The position numbers and the translations under genes are program-made. This document shows, one piece after another, positions 6,950-11,786 of a stretch of DNA of 11,786 nt. The notes beneath the pieces are model-generated. The model was given only the letters and a program-made list of their open reading frames with translations, ran no database searches and was not told the DNA's origin. The stretch comes from Clostridia bacterium (lineage in GTDB: Bacteria > Bacillota_A > Clostridia > Oscillospirales > CAG-272): the NCBI GenBank assembly GCA_017453335.1, contig JAFTKI010000030.1, positions 1 to 11,786 of the forward strand, in the 5' to 3' direction. How positions within the stretch are numbered: position 1 is the first letter of the stretch; each line of letters begins with the position of its first letter.

Positions 6950-8479
6950 TTAAACAAGCTTTTTCAGAAGACTCAAAAATTCGGCGCGGTCGGGATAGCG
7001 GGAAAGATCCATTGCCTCCAGCGTTTCCACAATGCCTGCGATGCTTGCATTGCCAACGTATTTGCTGTCGTGCAGGATCATGACGGTCTGAATCACGCAG
7101 ACCATAAATTTCAGGTCATCGTTCGGCACCGATACGAGATTCTTGGTACCGATACTGTATTCGTTGAGCAGACTGGTCTCCTCGCCGGGCTCCTTGTAGC
7201 GAACGGCAAGCTTCATCCAGGACTTGGTAGACGTGCGCGCTCCCTCGGCAAGCGTCAGCTCATAAAATACCGTTACGGCGTGACCTGAGCCAACCTCGCC
7301 CGCATCCTTGGTGTCATCCTCAAAGTCTTCTTTGTCCAAGAGTCTGTTTTCATAACCGATCAAGCGGTAAGAGGTGACCATCTCGGGATCAAACGTGATC
7401 TGCAGCTTCACATCCTCGGCAACCGTGTAAAGCGTTCCGAGCAGATCGGTTCCCATCACCTTTTCCACTTCGCTCTCACCGTCGATATAATAGTATACCC
7501 CGTTTCCGTTGTCGGCAAGCGTTTCCATCTTGGCATCACGGTAATTTCCCGTTCCAAAGCCCAGAACCGACAGATAAATGCCGCTCTCGCGCTTTTCGGA
7601 AACAAAGCTTTTCAAGGCATCTTCCGAGGTGATCCCCACGTTCAGGTCTCCGTCGGATGCCATGATGATGCGGTTGTTGCCGCCTTCGATCAGGTTCTTT
7701 TGCGCGATCTCATAAGCGCGGGTCAGTCCCGCCTCTCCGTTGGTGGAGCCATAAGCGGTCAGCGAATCGATCGCAGAGAGGATGCGCGCGGTATCGTTTC
7801 CGCGGCAGCCGTCCAGAACCACCTGTTCTTTGCCCGAATAGGTGACGATCGAAACCGTGTCATTTGCGGTCAGGCTTTGCGTTAATTGACGGAATCCGTG
7901 TTGGAGCAGGGGAAGCTTATCGGAGGAGTTCATCGAGCCCGATACGTCGATCAGAAAGACGAGGTTGTTGCCCTCGGTATTGACGGTGGTCTCGGCCTGC
8001 AGGGAAAGGCGCATCAGGACGGAGGAGGTACTCCACGGACTGTTGAACACGTCTGCCTGTACGCCAAATAAAGCGTTCCCCGAGGGTGTGGGCAGATCGT
8101 ATTTAAAATAATTGATGAATTCCTCGGTTCTGAAGGCTTCGCTGTTGGCTTTGAGCTGTGAGAGCGTATAGCCGCGGTTTACCAGCTTGCGGAAATAAGA
8201 GTAAGAGGCGGTATCCACGTCGGCGGAAAAAGTGGAAACGTTATTTTCCGCAGTTGCGATAAAGGGATTTTCAACAAAGCCGCCTACGTTGCCCATTTCG
8301 TCTTGCTCGGGACTGCCGCTTTCGGGAGCCGCATTTCCGCTATAGTTATTGTCAGCATTGTTACTGTTGCCGTCTTCCATATCGCCGCTGTCCTCGGGCG
8401 CGGGAGCCGAGCAGGCAACCAAGGAGAAGGTCATTACCATCGCCAATAGAAGGGCAAAAAGGTTCTTTGTGTGTTTCAT
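6950..8479 (-). CDS. YfbK-like von Willebrand factor A lipoprotein
   Basis: A 509-residue surface protein. The signal peptide ends in the lipobox LVAC with lipidated Cys23, followed by an acidic, Asn/Ser-rich linker (24-66). The N-terminal YfbK-type region is at about 71-155 (NPFIATAENNVSTFSADVDT, then FRTEEFINYFKYD). The VWA domain spans about 170-350. A complete-looking MIDAS metal site is visible: D178-V-S180-G-S182, T246 in GSTNGEAGL, and D276 in MASDGDLNVG. The C-terminal part (about 355-509) matches the region that follows the VWA domain in YfbK proteins. Such domains bind protein ligands through a divalent cation, but the partner is unknown. It lies 15 bases after the anti-sigma-like gene with SD AAAGGA, and is co-transcribed with the sigma factor upstream and the DUF4349 lipoprotein downstream. 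Confidence 0.9.
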   Translation of the reverse strand: MKHTKNLFALLLAMVMTFSLVACSAPAPEDSGDMEDGNSNNADNNYSGNAAPESGSPEQDEMGNVGGFVENPFIATAENNVSTFSADVDTASYSYFRKLVNRGYTLSQLKANSEAFRTEEFINYFKYDLPTPSGNALFGVQADVFNSPWSTSSVLMRLSLQAETTVNTEGNNLVFLIDVSGSMNSSDKLPLLQHGFRQLTQSLTANDTVSIVTYSGKEQVVLDGCRGNDTARILSAIDSLTAYGSTNGEAGLTRAYEIAQKNLIEGGNNRIIMASDGDLNVGITSEDALKSFVSEKRESGIYLSVLGFGTGNYRDAKMETLADNGNGVYYYIDGESEVEKVMGTDLLGTLYTVAEDVKLQITFDPEMVTSYRLIGYENRLLDKEDFEDDTKDAGEVGSGHAVTVFYELTLAEGARTSTKSWMKLAVRYKEPGEETSLLNEYSIGTKNLVSVPNDDLKFMVCVIQTVMILHDSKYVGNASIAGIVETLEAMDLSRYPDRAEFLSLLKKLV

Positions 8480-8494
8480 AGTAAGCGTCCTTTC

Positions 8495-9127
8495 TCAATA
8501 CAGAATTTCCGAAAGGCAGGAGGAGAAATCGGCATCGGGAATGATCTCGATGTTGTAGTCAAACAGCTCGCTCTCTCCCGTGTTTCCAATGGAGGGGTGG
8601 AGATAAGGAGATATCACGCGTCCGTCACCGTAAAGGATCCAGATCTTGCAGGCGGGCTGTTCGGCAGAGGTTGCGTTGGTGCTGTTCTTGATGCTGTTTT
8701 CAAGCCGCTGTGTTTCGGTTTCCGTCAACGAACGGCTCACATAAACGGCTGAGCTGTCGGCGTATTGCCACGCCACGCGCACATCGGAGGAAAAATAATC
8801 CAACTGTGCGGGTGAGGACAGTACCGTGTAGTTCGCTCTTTGATCGGTTTTGCACTCCAGGAGCAGATCGTCCAAGGAAATCGCATCGTTCGATTGGTCT
8901 CCGCCAATTGTGTTTGTATGATCTCCCAAGGGCAGAAGCTGCTTCATTCCCACAAGGAGCGTTGCAACCAGGAGCGATGCGGACAGTGCCACGCTGGCGG
9001 CGATCATCAACACGCGAGGTACAGGCGAGCGCTTGCGTTGATAGGTCAGCGCTTCTACCACCCATCGGTCGTGAATGTTGCCGATCTCGCGGAACAGGTA
9101 TTCACTTTTTTGCATACGGTCATTCAT
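8495..9127 (-). CDS. Membrane anti-sigma-like protein paired with the ECF sigma factor
   Basis: A 210-residue protein with a cytoplasmic N-terminus (1-36), one membrane helix (about 37-61) and an extracytoplasmic domain of about 145 residues. The N-terminal EIGNIHDRWVVEALTYQRKR resembles the short sigma-binding segment seen in clostridial anti-sigma-like proteins; there is no HxxxCxxC zinc anti-sigma motif. The start overlaps the sigma stop codon (ATGA), which strongly implies translational coupling and stoichiometric production. The outer domain has three Cys residues (two near 'C-K-T' and 'PAC', one near the end) and no recognised enzyme motif. A role as anti-sigma factor is inferred from position and topology; the outer domain is not recognisable by eye. 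Confidence 0.7.
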   Translation of the reverse strand: MNDRMQKSEYLFREIGNIHDRWVVEALTYQRKRSPVPRVLMIAASVALSASLLVATLLVGMKQLLPLGDHTNTIGGDQSNDAISLDDLLLECKTDQRANYTVLSSPAQLDYFSSDVRVAWQYADSSAVYVSRSLTETETQRLENSIKNSTNATSAEQPACKIWILYGDGRVISPYLHPSIGNTGESELFDYNIEIIPDADFSSCLSEILY

Positions 9128-9675
9128 AATAGATCCTGTTCCTCCAATTCTTGGCGTAATGCTTCCCGCAAGCGATAGAGCGTTACCTTGACCTTGGATT
9201 CGGATAATCCAAGTGACGAGGCGATTTCGCCTACCGACTGCGAATAGAAGTATCTGCGCACGAAGATGACGCGCCGCTCGGGGGCTTGTGCCGACAGAAA
9301 GGCTTCCAGAGTACGCGTGAGACGTCGGTTTTCATACTCTCTTTCCACATTGTCGGGTGACGGAATACAATCGCTCAGCTCCTCCAATATCATACCCATA
9401 CCGCCGCGCTTCTGTCGGTGGTCGGCGCGAAAACGGTCGATCGAGATACGCCGCGTGATCTTGGAAAGAAAGGCACCCAGATAGGTAGGACGTGCGGTTG
9501 GCATAGCGTTCCACGCATCCAGATAGGTGTCGTTCACACATTCCTCGGCATCCTCGTGCGAGGAGAGCAGAGAAAAGGAGAGCGAGCGCAGGATTTTTCC
9601 GTATTTCCGATCGGATTCTGCAATTCCCTGCTCGTTGCGCGCCCAGTAAAGGTCAACGATTTTGTGGTCCTCCAT
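9124..9675 (-). CDS. ECF (sigma-70 family) RNA polymerase sigma factor
   Basis: A 183-residue group IV sigma factor, first gene of a four-gene operon. Region 2 spans about 20-88, with EDAEECVNDTYLDAWNAMP (41-59) and FLSKITRRISIDRFRADHR (69-87), which contain the core-binding and -10-recognition helices. A linker (90-120) joins to region 4 (about 123-176), whose HTH SVGEIASSLGLSESKVKVTL (147-166) reads the -35 element. There is no extra C-terminal domain. The ATG at 9675 has a strong SD (AGGAGA) with good spacing. Its stop overlaps the anti-sigma-like gene. Two promoter candidates precede it: a sigma-A type (9789-9817) and an ECF-like one (9710-9737) that it might recognise itself. Confidence 0.93.
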   Translation of the reverse strand: MEDHKIVDLYWARNEQGIAESDRKYGKILRSLSFSLLSSHEDAEECVNDTYLDAWNAMPTARPTYLGAFLSKITRRISIDRFRADHRQKRGGMGMILEELSDCIPSPDNVEREYENRRLTRTLEAFLSAQAPERRVIFVRRYFYSQSVGEIASSLGLSESKVKVTLYRLREALRQELEEQDLL

Positions 9676-9709
9676 AAAAATCTCCTGTCTTTTTCGGGCT
9701 TCACTTGAT

Positions 9710-9737
9710 AAGTCGCCCTTTTTGCGGTTTGGTTACA
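9710..9737 (-). promoter_or_regulatory. Candidate ECF-type autoregulatory promoter
   Basis: On the minus strand, TGTAAC (9732-9737) and CGACTT (9710-9715) are separated by 16 bases. This is close to the TGAAAC-N16-CGTA geometry of several Bacillus ECF promoters. The start would fall about 30 nt before the ECF gene. ECF sigma factors commonly read their own promoter, but the boxes are imperfect. Confidence 0.35.
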
Positions 9738-9783
9738 CATTTTAGCAAAATTTTTCAAAAAAATTTTTAAGGTCAGATTTCTA

Positions 9784-9812
9784 CCTCTATTATAGAGGAT
9801 TTTCCATGGAAA
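9784..9812. promoter_or_regulatory. Two palindromes in the ECF operon promoter (operator candidates)
   Basis: CCTCTA-TTA-TAGAGG (9784-9798) covers the -10 box, and the perfect 12-bp palindrome TTTCCATGGAAA (9801-9812) lies in the spacer and touches the -35 box. Both would be covered by polymerase, as repressor operators often are. Whether any protein binds them is not known. Confidence 0.4.
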
Positions 9813-9817
9813 GTCAA
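9789..9817 (-). promoter_or_regulatory. Sigma-A promoter of the ECF-VWA operon
   Basis: On the minus strand, TTGACT (9812-9817), a 17-base spacer and a perfect TATAAT (9789-9794). The leader would be about 107 nt. It is back to back with a near-identical promoter for the YbaK gene. Confidence 0.85.
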
Positions 9818-9829
9818 GATGGGGAAGAC

Positions 9830-9858
9830 TTGACTTCGAACCCAAAGGGTGATATAAT
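9830..9858 (+). promoter_or_regulatory. Sigma-A promoter of the YbaK-domain gene
   Basis: TTGACT (9830-9835), a 17-base spacer and TATAAT (9853-9858). The start would be near 9865, giving a short leader of about 24 nt with SD AAAGGAG. Confidence 0.88.
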
Positions 9859-9888
9859 AAAGGAAAACGTTGGGAAAAGGAGTCGGAC

Positions 9889-10434
9889 ATGACAAGAATG
9901 AACGGACGCCCCGAGGATGTTTCGGGCAGAGAGGCGCGCGAGGTGCGCACCTACGATCTTTTGGATCGGTTGAATATTGCATACGAGCGCGTGGATCACG
10001 AGGCGGCTGAAACGATGGAGGCTTGCATTGCGGTGGACAGCGCATTGGAGACCAAAATGTGCAAGAATCTGTTTTTGTGCAATCGCCAGGGAACCGCTTT
10101 TTATCTGCTCCTGATGCCGGGCGACAAGCCTTTCCGTACCAAGGAGCTGTCGGCGCAGATCGGCTCGGCGCGTTTGTCGTTTGCATCTGCCGAGAACATG
10201 GAAAAATATCTGGATATCCACCCGGGGGCTGTCAGCGTGATGGGACTGATGAACGACACCGAGAGGGAAGTGACGCTTTTGATCGACGAGGACCTGTTGC
10301 GTGATGACTACATCGGCTGTCACCCTTGCGTAAACACGACCAGCTTGAAGATCAAAACGAGCGACATTCTGAATATCTTTCTGCCTGCGGTCAAGCATAC
10401 CTATCAAACGGTACATTTGACGGGCGAGGCATGA
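9889..10434 (+). CDS. YbaK/PrdX-type aminoacyl-tRNA deacylase (prolyl-tRNA editing family)
   Basis: A 181-residue cytoplasmic protein with one YbaK/ProX domain (about 22-172). Family members hydrolyse mischarged tRNA, for example Ala-tRNA(Pro) or Cys-tRNA(Pro), in trans. Visible features are the N-terminal TYDLLDRLNIAYERVDHEAAETME, K59 in MCKNLFLCN at the position of the family's key lysine, the PGAVSVMGLMND stretch (112-123), and GCHPCVNTTSLKI (143-155), which matches the substrate-pocket motif with H and NT. The length and the C-terminal HP..NT.S motif fit PrdX/ProXp-ala better than short YbaK. The substrate is inferred, not read. SD AAAGGAG lies 6 bases before the ATG at 9889. It is monocistronic, divergent from the ECF operon, and ended by a strong terminator. 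Confidence 0.9.
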   Translation: MTRMNGRPEDVSGREAREVRTYDLLDRLNIAYERVDHEAAETMEACIAVDSALETKMCKNLFLCNRQGTAFYLLLMPGDKPFRTKELSAQIGSARLSFASAENMEKYLDIHPGAVSVMGLMNDTEREVTLLIDEDLLRDDYIGCHPCVNTTSLKIKTSDILNIFLPAVKHTYQTVHLTGEA

Positions 10435-10445
10435 TCAGGTCAAAG

Positions 10446-10483
10446 CCGAAGATTTTTGAAAGCACAAAAATCTTCGGTTTTTT
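10446..10483 (+). terminator. Rho-independent terminator of the YbaK-domain gene
   Basis: A perfect 13-bp stem (10446-10458 with 10465-10477), a 6-base loop and a T6 tail. Confidence 0.94.
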
Positions 10484-10494
10484 GAACGAATTGC

Positions 10495-10523
10495 TTGACA
10501 ACGGGAGCGGAATATGGTAAAAT
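10495..10523 (+). promoter_or_regulatory. Strong sigma-A promoter upstream of the structured non-coding region and tRNA-Ser
   Basis: A perfect TTGACA (10495-10500), a 17-base spacer ending TATGG, and TAAAAT (10518-10523). The start would be near 10530. No protein gene follows. The next products are the hairpin-rich region and tRNA-Ser, and I see no good promoter directly before the tRNA. Confidence 0.85.
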
Positions 10524-10529
10524 AAGAAA

Positions 10530-10905
10530 GTCGAGCTTTCAAGAGCAAGATTGCCGAAACAATCTTTAAAAACTCGCAAACAAAAATATGCATAGTATGC
10601 ATCACGGAGGGGTAGTTCACCTTGCGGTGAAGATACCCACACCCTGCGCCTGACAAGCAAGCTTGTCGATCTTCGGGTGGGTATGCGAAGTGGTCATAAC
10701 GGGTGAGCAAGCCAAAACGATTGAGAATCGTTTTGACGCAGCGATACCGTCCAAAGCAAGGAGAATCGAAGCAGAGAAGATCTCTGCGTATGATTCGACT
10801 ATGCGACGACGGAGGGCACGAGTCTTGAAATCTTGCGACCGAAACGGACGCAGAAATCGCATAAAGCCTTGCGACGCCTGCCTTTTCGGGCACTCCGAAA
10901 TCAAC
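10530..10905 (+). ncRNA. Candidate structured RNA, unassigned, or leader of the tRNA-Ser transcript
   Basis: About 375 bases without a credible protein gene but dense in perfect or near-perfect hairpins: 10547-10553/10560-10566 (7 bp), 10588-10602, 10616-10621/10626-10631 (6 bp), 10633-10643/10675-10684 enclosing 10652-10658/10661-10667, 10713-10722/10726-10735 (10 bp), 10763-10796 (GAATC/GATTC outside GCAGAGA/TCTCTGC), 10835-10851 and 10884-10900. A strong promoter precedes it and no T-rich terminator ends it before tRNA-Ser, so it may be co-transcribed with the tRNA. Parts resemble tRNA-Ser (see findings). I do not see the signature motifs of RNase P RNA, tmRNA, SRP RNA, 6S RNA or a T-box. 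The boundaries are approximate and the identity is unknown. Confidence 0.45.
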
Positions 10906-10917
10906 AAAAAATCTCAC

Positions 10918-10935
10918 ATCTAACCAAATATCTAA
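10918..10935. repeat. Left arm of an 18-bp perfect inverted repeat
   Basis: ATCTAACCAAATATCTAA. Its exact reverse complement is at 11256-11273. The pair brackets tRNA-Ser and its terminator across 356 bp. It lies after the structured region and 46 bases before the tRNA. Confidence 0.9.
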
Positions 10936-10981
10936 AAAATTAAATATCCGATGATTCCTGCTGAAAAGCAGTTTCATATAC

Positions 10982-11070
10982 GGAGGGTTATCGAAGCGGT
11001 CATAACGAGGCGGTCTTGAAAACCGTTTGAGAGCAATCTCACGTGAGTTCGAATCTCACACCCTCCGCCA
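10982..11070 (+). tRNA. tRNA-Ser, anticodon UGA
   Basis: A class II tRNA with all parts visible: acceptor GGAGGGT (10982-10988) paired with ACCCTCC (11060-11066), D-loop with GCGGTCATAA, anticodon arm GCGGT-CTTGAAA-ACCGT with TGA at 11017-11019, long variable arm GAGA-gcaa-TCTC (11029-11040), and T arm GTGAG-TTCGAAT-CTCAC (11043-11059). Discriminator G is followed by an encoded CCA (11068-11070). It reads UCA and probably other UCN codons. There is no clear promoter immediately upstream; a GAAA-loop hairpin (10958-10971) stands just before it. Confidence 0.97.
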
Positions 11071-11076
11071 CATTCG

Positions 11077-11120
11077 AAGGCCTTGAAAACCCAGTGTTTT
11101 CAAGGCTTTTCGCGTTTTTT
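11077..11120 (+). terminator. Terminator of the tRNA-Ser transcript
   Basis: A 14-bp stem including a G-T pair (11077-11090 with 11096-11109), a 5-base loop, then TTTT and, after CGCG, TTTTTT. Confidence 0.88.
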
Positions 11121-11206
11121 GGAGTTTTTCTGATTGAAGGCTGAAACGAAAAAAATCACGCTTTTTTGCCCAATTTCTCGCATTTTTCTCGCAATTTTCC
11201 GTTTAA
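11111..11206. other. AT-rich spacer with no gene seen
   Basis: About 95 bases between the tRNA terminator and the minus-strand terminator. They hold runs of T and A and a near-repeat of TTTCTCGCA (about 11175-11193), but no open frame or promoter that I can support. If a mobile element is inserted at the tRNA, its attachment site would lie in or near this segment. Confidence 0.5.
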
Positions 11207-11249
11207 GTAAAAATGCCGAAAACCCTTATGTAGTAAGGCTTTTCGGCAT
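11207..11249 (-). terminator. Terminator of the partial HTH gene
   Basis: ATGCCGAAAA (11213-11222) pairs with TTTTCGGCAT (11240-11249), and after a C-C mismatch CCTTA pairs with TAAGG, with loop TGTAG. On the minus strand the stem runs into ATTTTTAC, so it ends transcripts from the HTH gene at 11285. Confidence 0.85.
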
Positions 11250-11255
11250 CTCGCG

Positions 11256-11273
11256 TTAGATATTTGGTTAGAT
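11256..11273. repeat. Right arm of an 18-bp perfect inverted repeat
   Basis: TTAGATATTTGGTTAGAT, the exact reverse complement of 10918-10935. With the next bases it forms two direct TTAGATAT units spaced by TTGG (11256-11263 and 11268-11275), a layout that could suit a dimeric or recombinase binding site. It lies 11 bases after the stop of the HTH gene. Confidence 0.9.
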
Positions 11274-11284
11274 ATAACCCTTCG

Positions 11285-11786
11285 TTAGAGTGGTTTGCTC
11301 TTAATTTTAACGCTTTTCTCCTTGAATTTCAATATAGTATTCACGTGCCACGTGGATTTGTTGACGATAGCGAAGGCTTGGTCGGATGCGATAAAATCGA
11401 CGAGGCAGGGTTTTGCTATTATGTATTTGCCACTGATCCTGACGGCTTCGAGGTGCTTCTTTTCGATGTGATAGATCACCATATGTGCAGAGTAACCGAT
11501 GGCAGTGGCAACTTGGTTGACGGTCAGCGCGTCATTTATGTATCTGAGACGGGTTGCTACAAAGGCTTTGAATGCCTCTTTGGCTTCACCCTCGAGTGAA
11601 ATATAGCAACCCGTCAGGGCGACGGTATCGATGGGGATTCTGTTCACCGATACCGTCTGTTTTGTGGGCTTGGCGTTGAATTTGCCCACGGGAATCTCGT
11701 TTCTCAGTTCTTGTCTGCTCTTGCGTAGGTATTCCTCCACATCCTCGAGCCTTACAGCGTAGCGATGCGTCTTGGTGTTCCACATC
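11285..11786 (-). CDS. HTH (excisionase-like) DNA-binding protein, probably truncated at the window edge
   Basis: The visible frame gives 166 residues, and the ATG at 11785 has only one base before it, so the true start probably lies outside. Residues 1-22 (WNTKTHRYAVRLEDVEEYLRK) look like the second half of a MerR/excisionase-type HTH_17 domain ('...YRI...DLEEYL'). Residues 87-134 (LTVNQVATAIGYSAHMVIYH, then ISGKYIIAKPCLVDFI) look like a complete second domain of the same type. The linker between them (about 30-86) is not recognised. Proteins of this kind are often recombination or control factors of integrated elements. The orientation toward tRNA-Ser and the repeat beside its stop fit that idea, but no integrase is in the window. 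TAA is at 11285-11287 and a terminator follows. Confidence 0.55.
   Translation of the reverse strand, partial: MWNTKTHRYAVRLEDVEEYLRKSRQELRNEIPVGKFNAKPTKQTVSVNRIPIDTVALTGCYISLEGEAKEAFKAFVATRLRYINDALTVNQVATAIGYSAHMVIYHIEKKHLEAVRISGKYIIAKPCLVDFIASDQAFAIVNKSTWHVNTILKFKEKSVKIKSKPL

Noticed and set aside
10676..10750. A functional second tRNA (loop TTGAGAA with anticodon GAG at 10721-10727)
   Set aside because: The loop itself is plausible, but the D stem, the spacing to the anticodon arm and the T arm are missing, so it cannot fold as a normal tRNA.
10530..10905. RNase P RNA, tmRNA, SRP RNA, 6S RNA or T-box leader
   Set aside because: The length would fit some of these, but I could not find GAGGAAAGTCC, the tmRNA ends and tag, the SRP GGAAGGAAGCAGC loop or the T-box TGGNACCGCG motif. 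A covariance search would be firmer than reading by eye.
10435..10977. A 180-residue minus-strand frame across the structured region
   Set aside because: There is no SD before its ATG, its composition is unlike the real proteins here, and it runs through the YbaK terminator and many hairpins.
1..11786. A CRISPR array or an insertion sequence
   Set aside because: No regularly spaced direct repeats and no transposase frame were seen. The only strong repeat is the 18-bp inverted pair.

Overview
The window looks like a chromosomal stretch from an anaerobic Bacillota bacterium, most likely class Clostridia. The clues are an FMN riboswitch ahead of an ECF-type riboflavin transporter subunit, a clostridial-type formate-tetrahydrofolate ligase, a PrdX/YbaK-type deacylase, strong AGGAG ribosome binding sites and near-consensus sigma-A promoters. 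No marker fixes the genus.

Layout, left to right. (1) 1-440: 3' end of tuf (EF-Tu) and its terminator. (2) 440-1460: an FMN riboswitch whose expression platform runs straight into ribU, then a terminator. (3) 1466-4071: a minus-strand pair, a YgjV-family membrane protein overlapping a predicted beta-propeller protein, divergent from an AraC-family regulator across overlapping promoters. (4) 4130-5923: monocistronic fhs with its own promoter and terminator. (5) 5960-9817: a minus-strand four-gene operon, ECF sigma factor, membrane anti-sigma-like protein, YfbK-like VWA lipoprotein and DUF4349 lipoprotein. It starts from a sigma-A promoter carrying two palindromes, with a possible self-recognised ECF promoter downstream. 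(6) 9830-10483: a divergent prolyl-tRNA-editing-type YbaK gene and its terminator. (7) 10495-11110: a strong promoter, about 400 nt of hairpin-rich non-coding sequence holding tRNA-Ser-like segments, then a genuine tRNA-Ser(UGA) and a terminator. (8) 11111-11786: a minus-strand terminator and a partial HTH gene that may mark the edge of a mobile element inserted next to the tRNA. A perfect 18-bp inverted repeat (10918-10935 and 11256-11273) brackets the tRNA.

How the parts work together. FMN gates ribU so that riboflavin import falls when flavin is plentiful. The AraC protein probably controls the divergent YgjV/propeller pair. The ECF operon is probably an envelope-sensing unit in which a membrane anti-sigma-like protein holds the sigma factor and two surface lipoproteins serve as output or sensor. 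The most unexplained part is the structured, tRNA-Ser-like, non-coding region directly upstream of tRNA-Ser.
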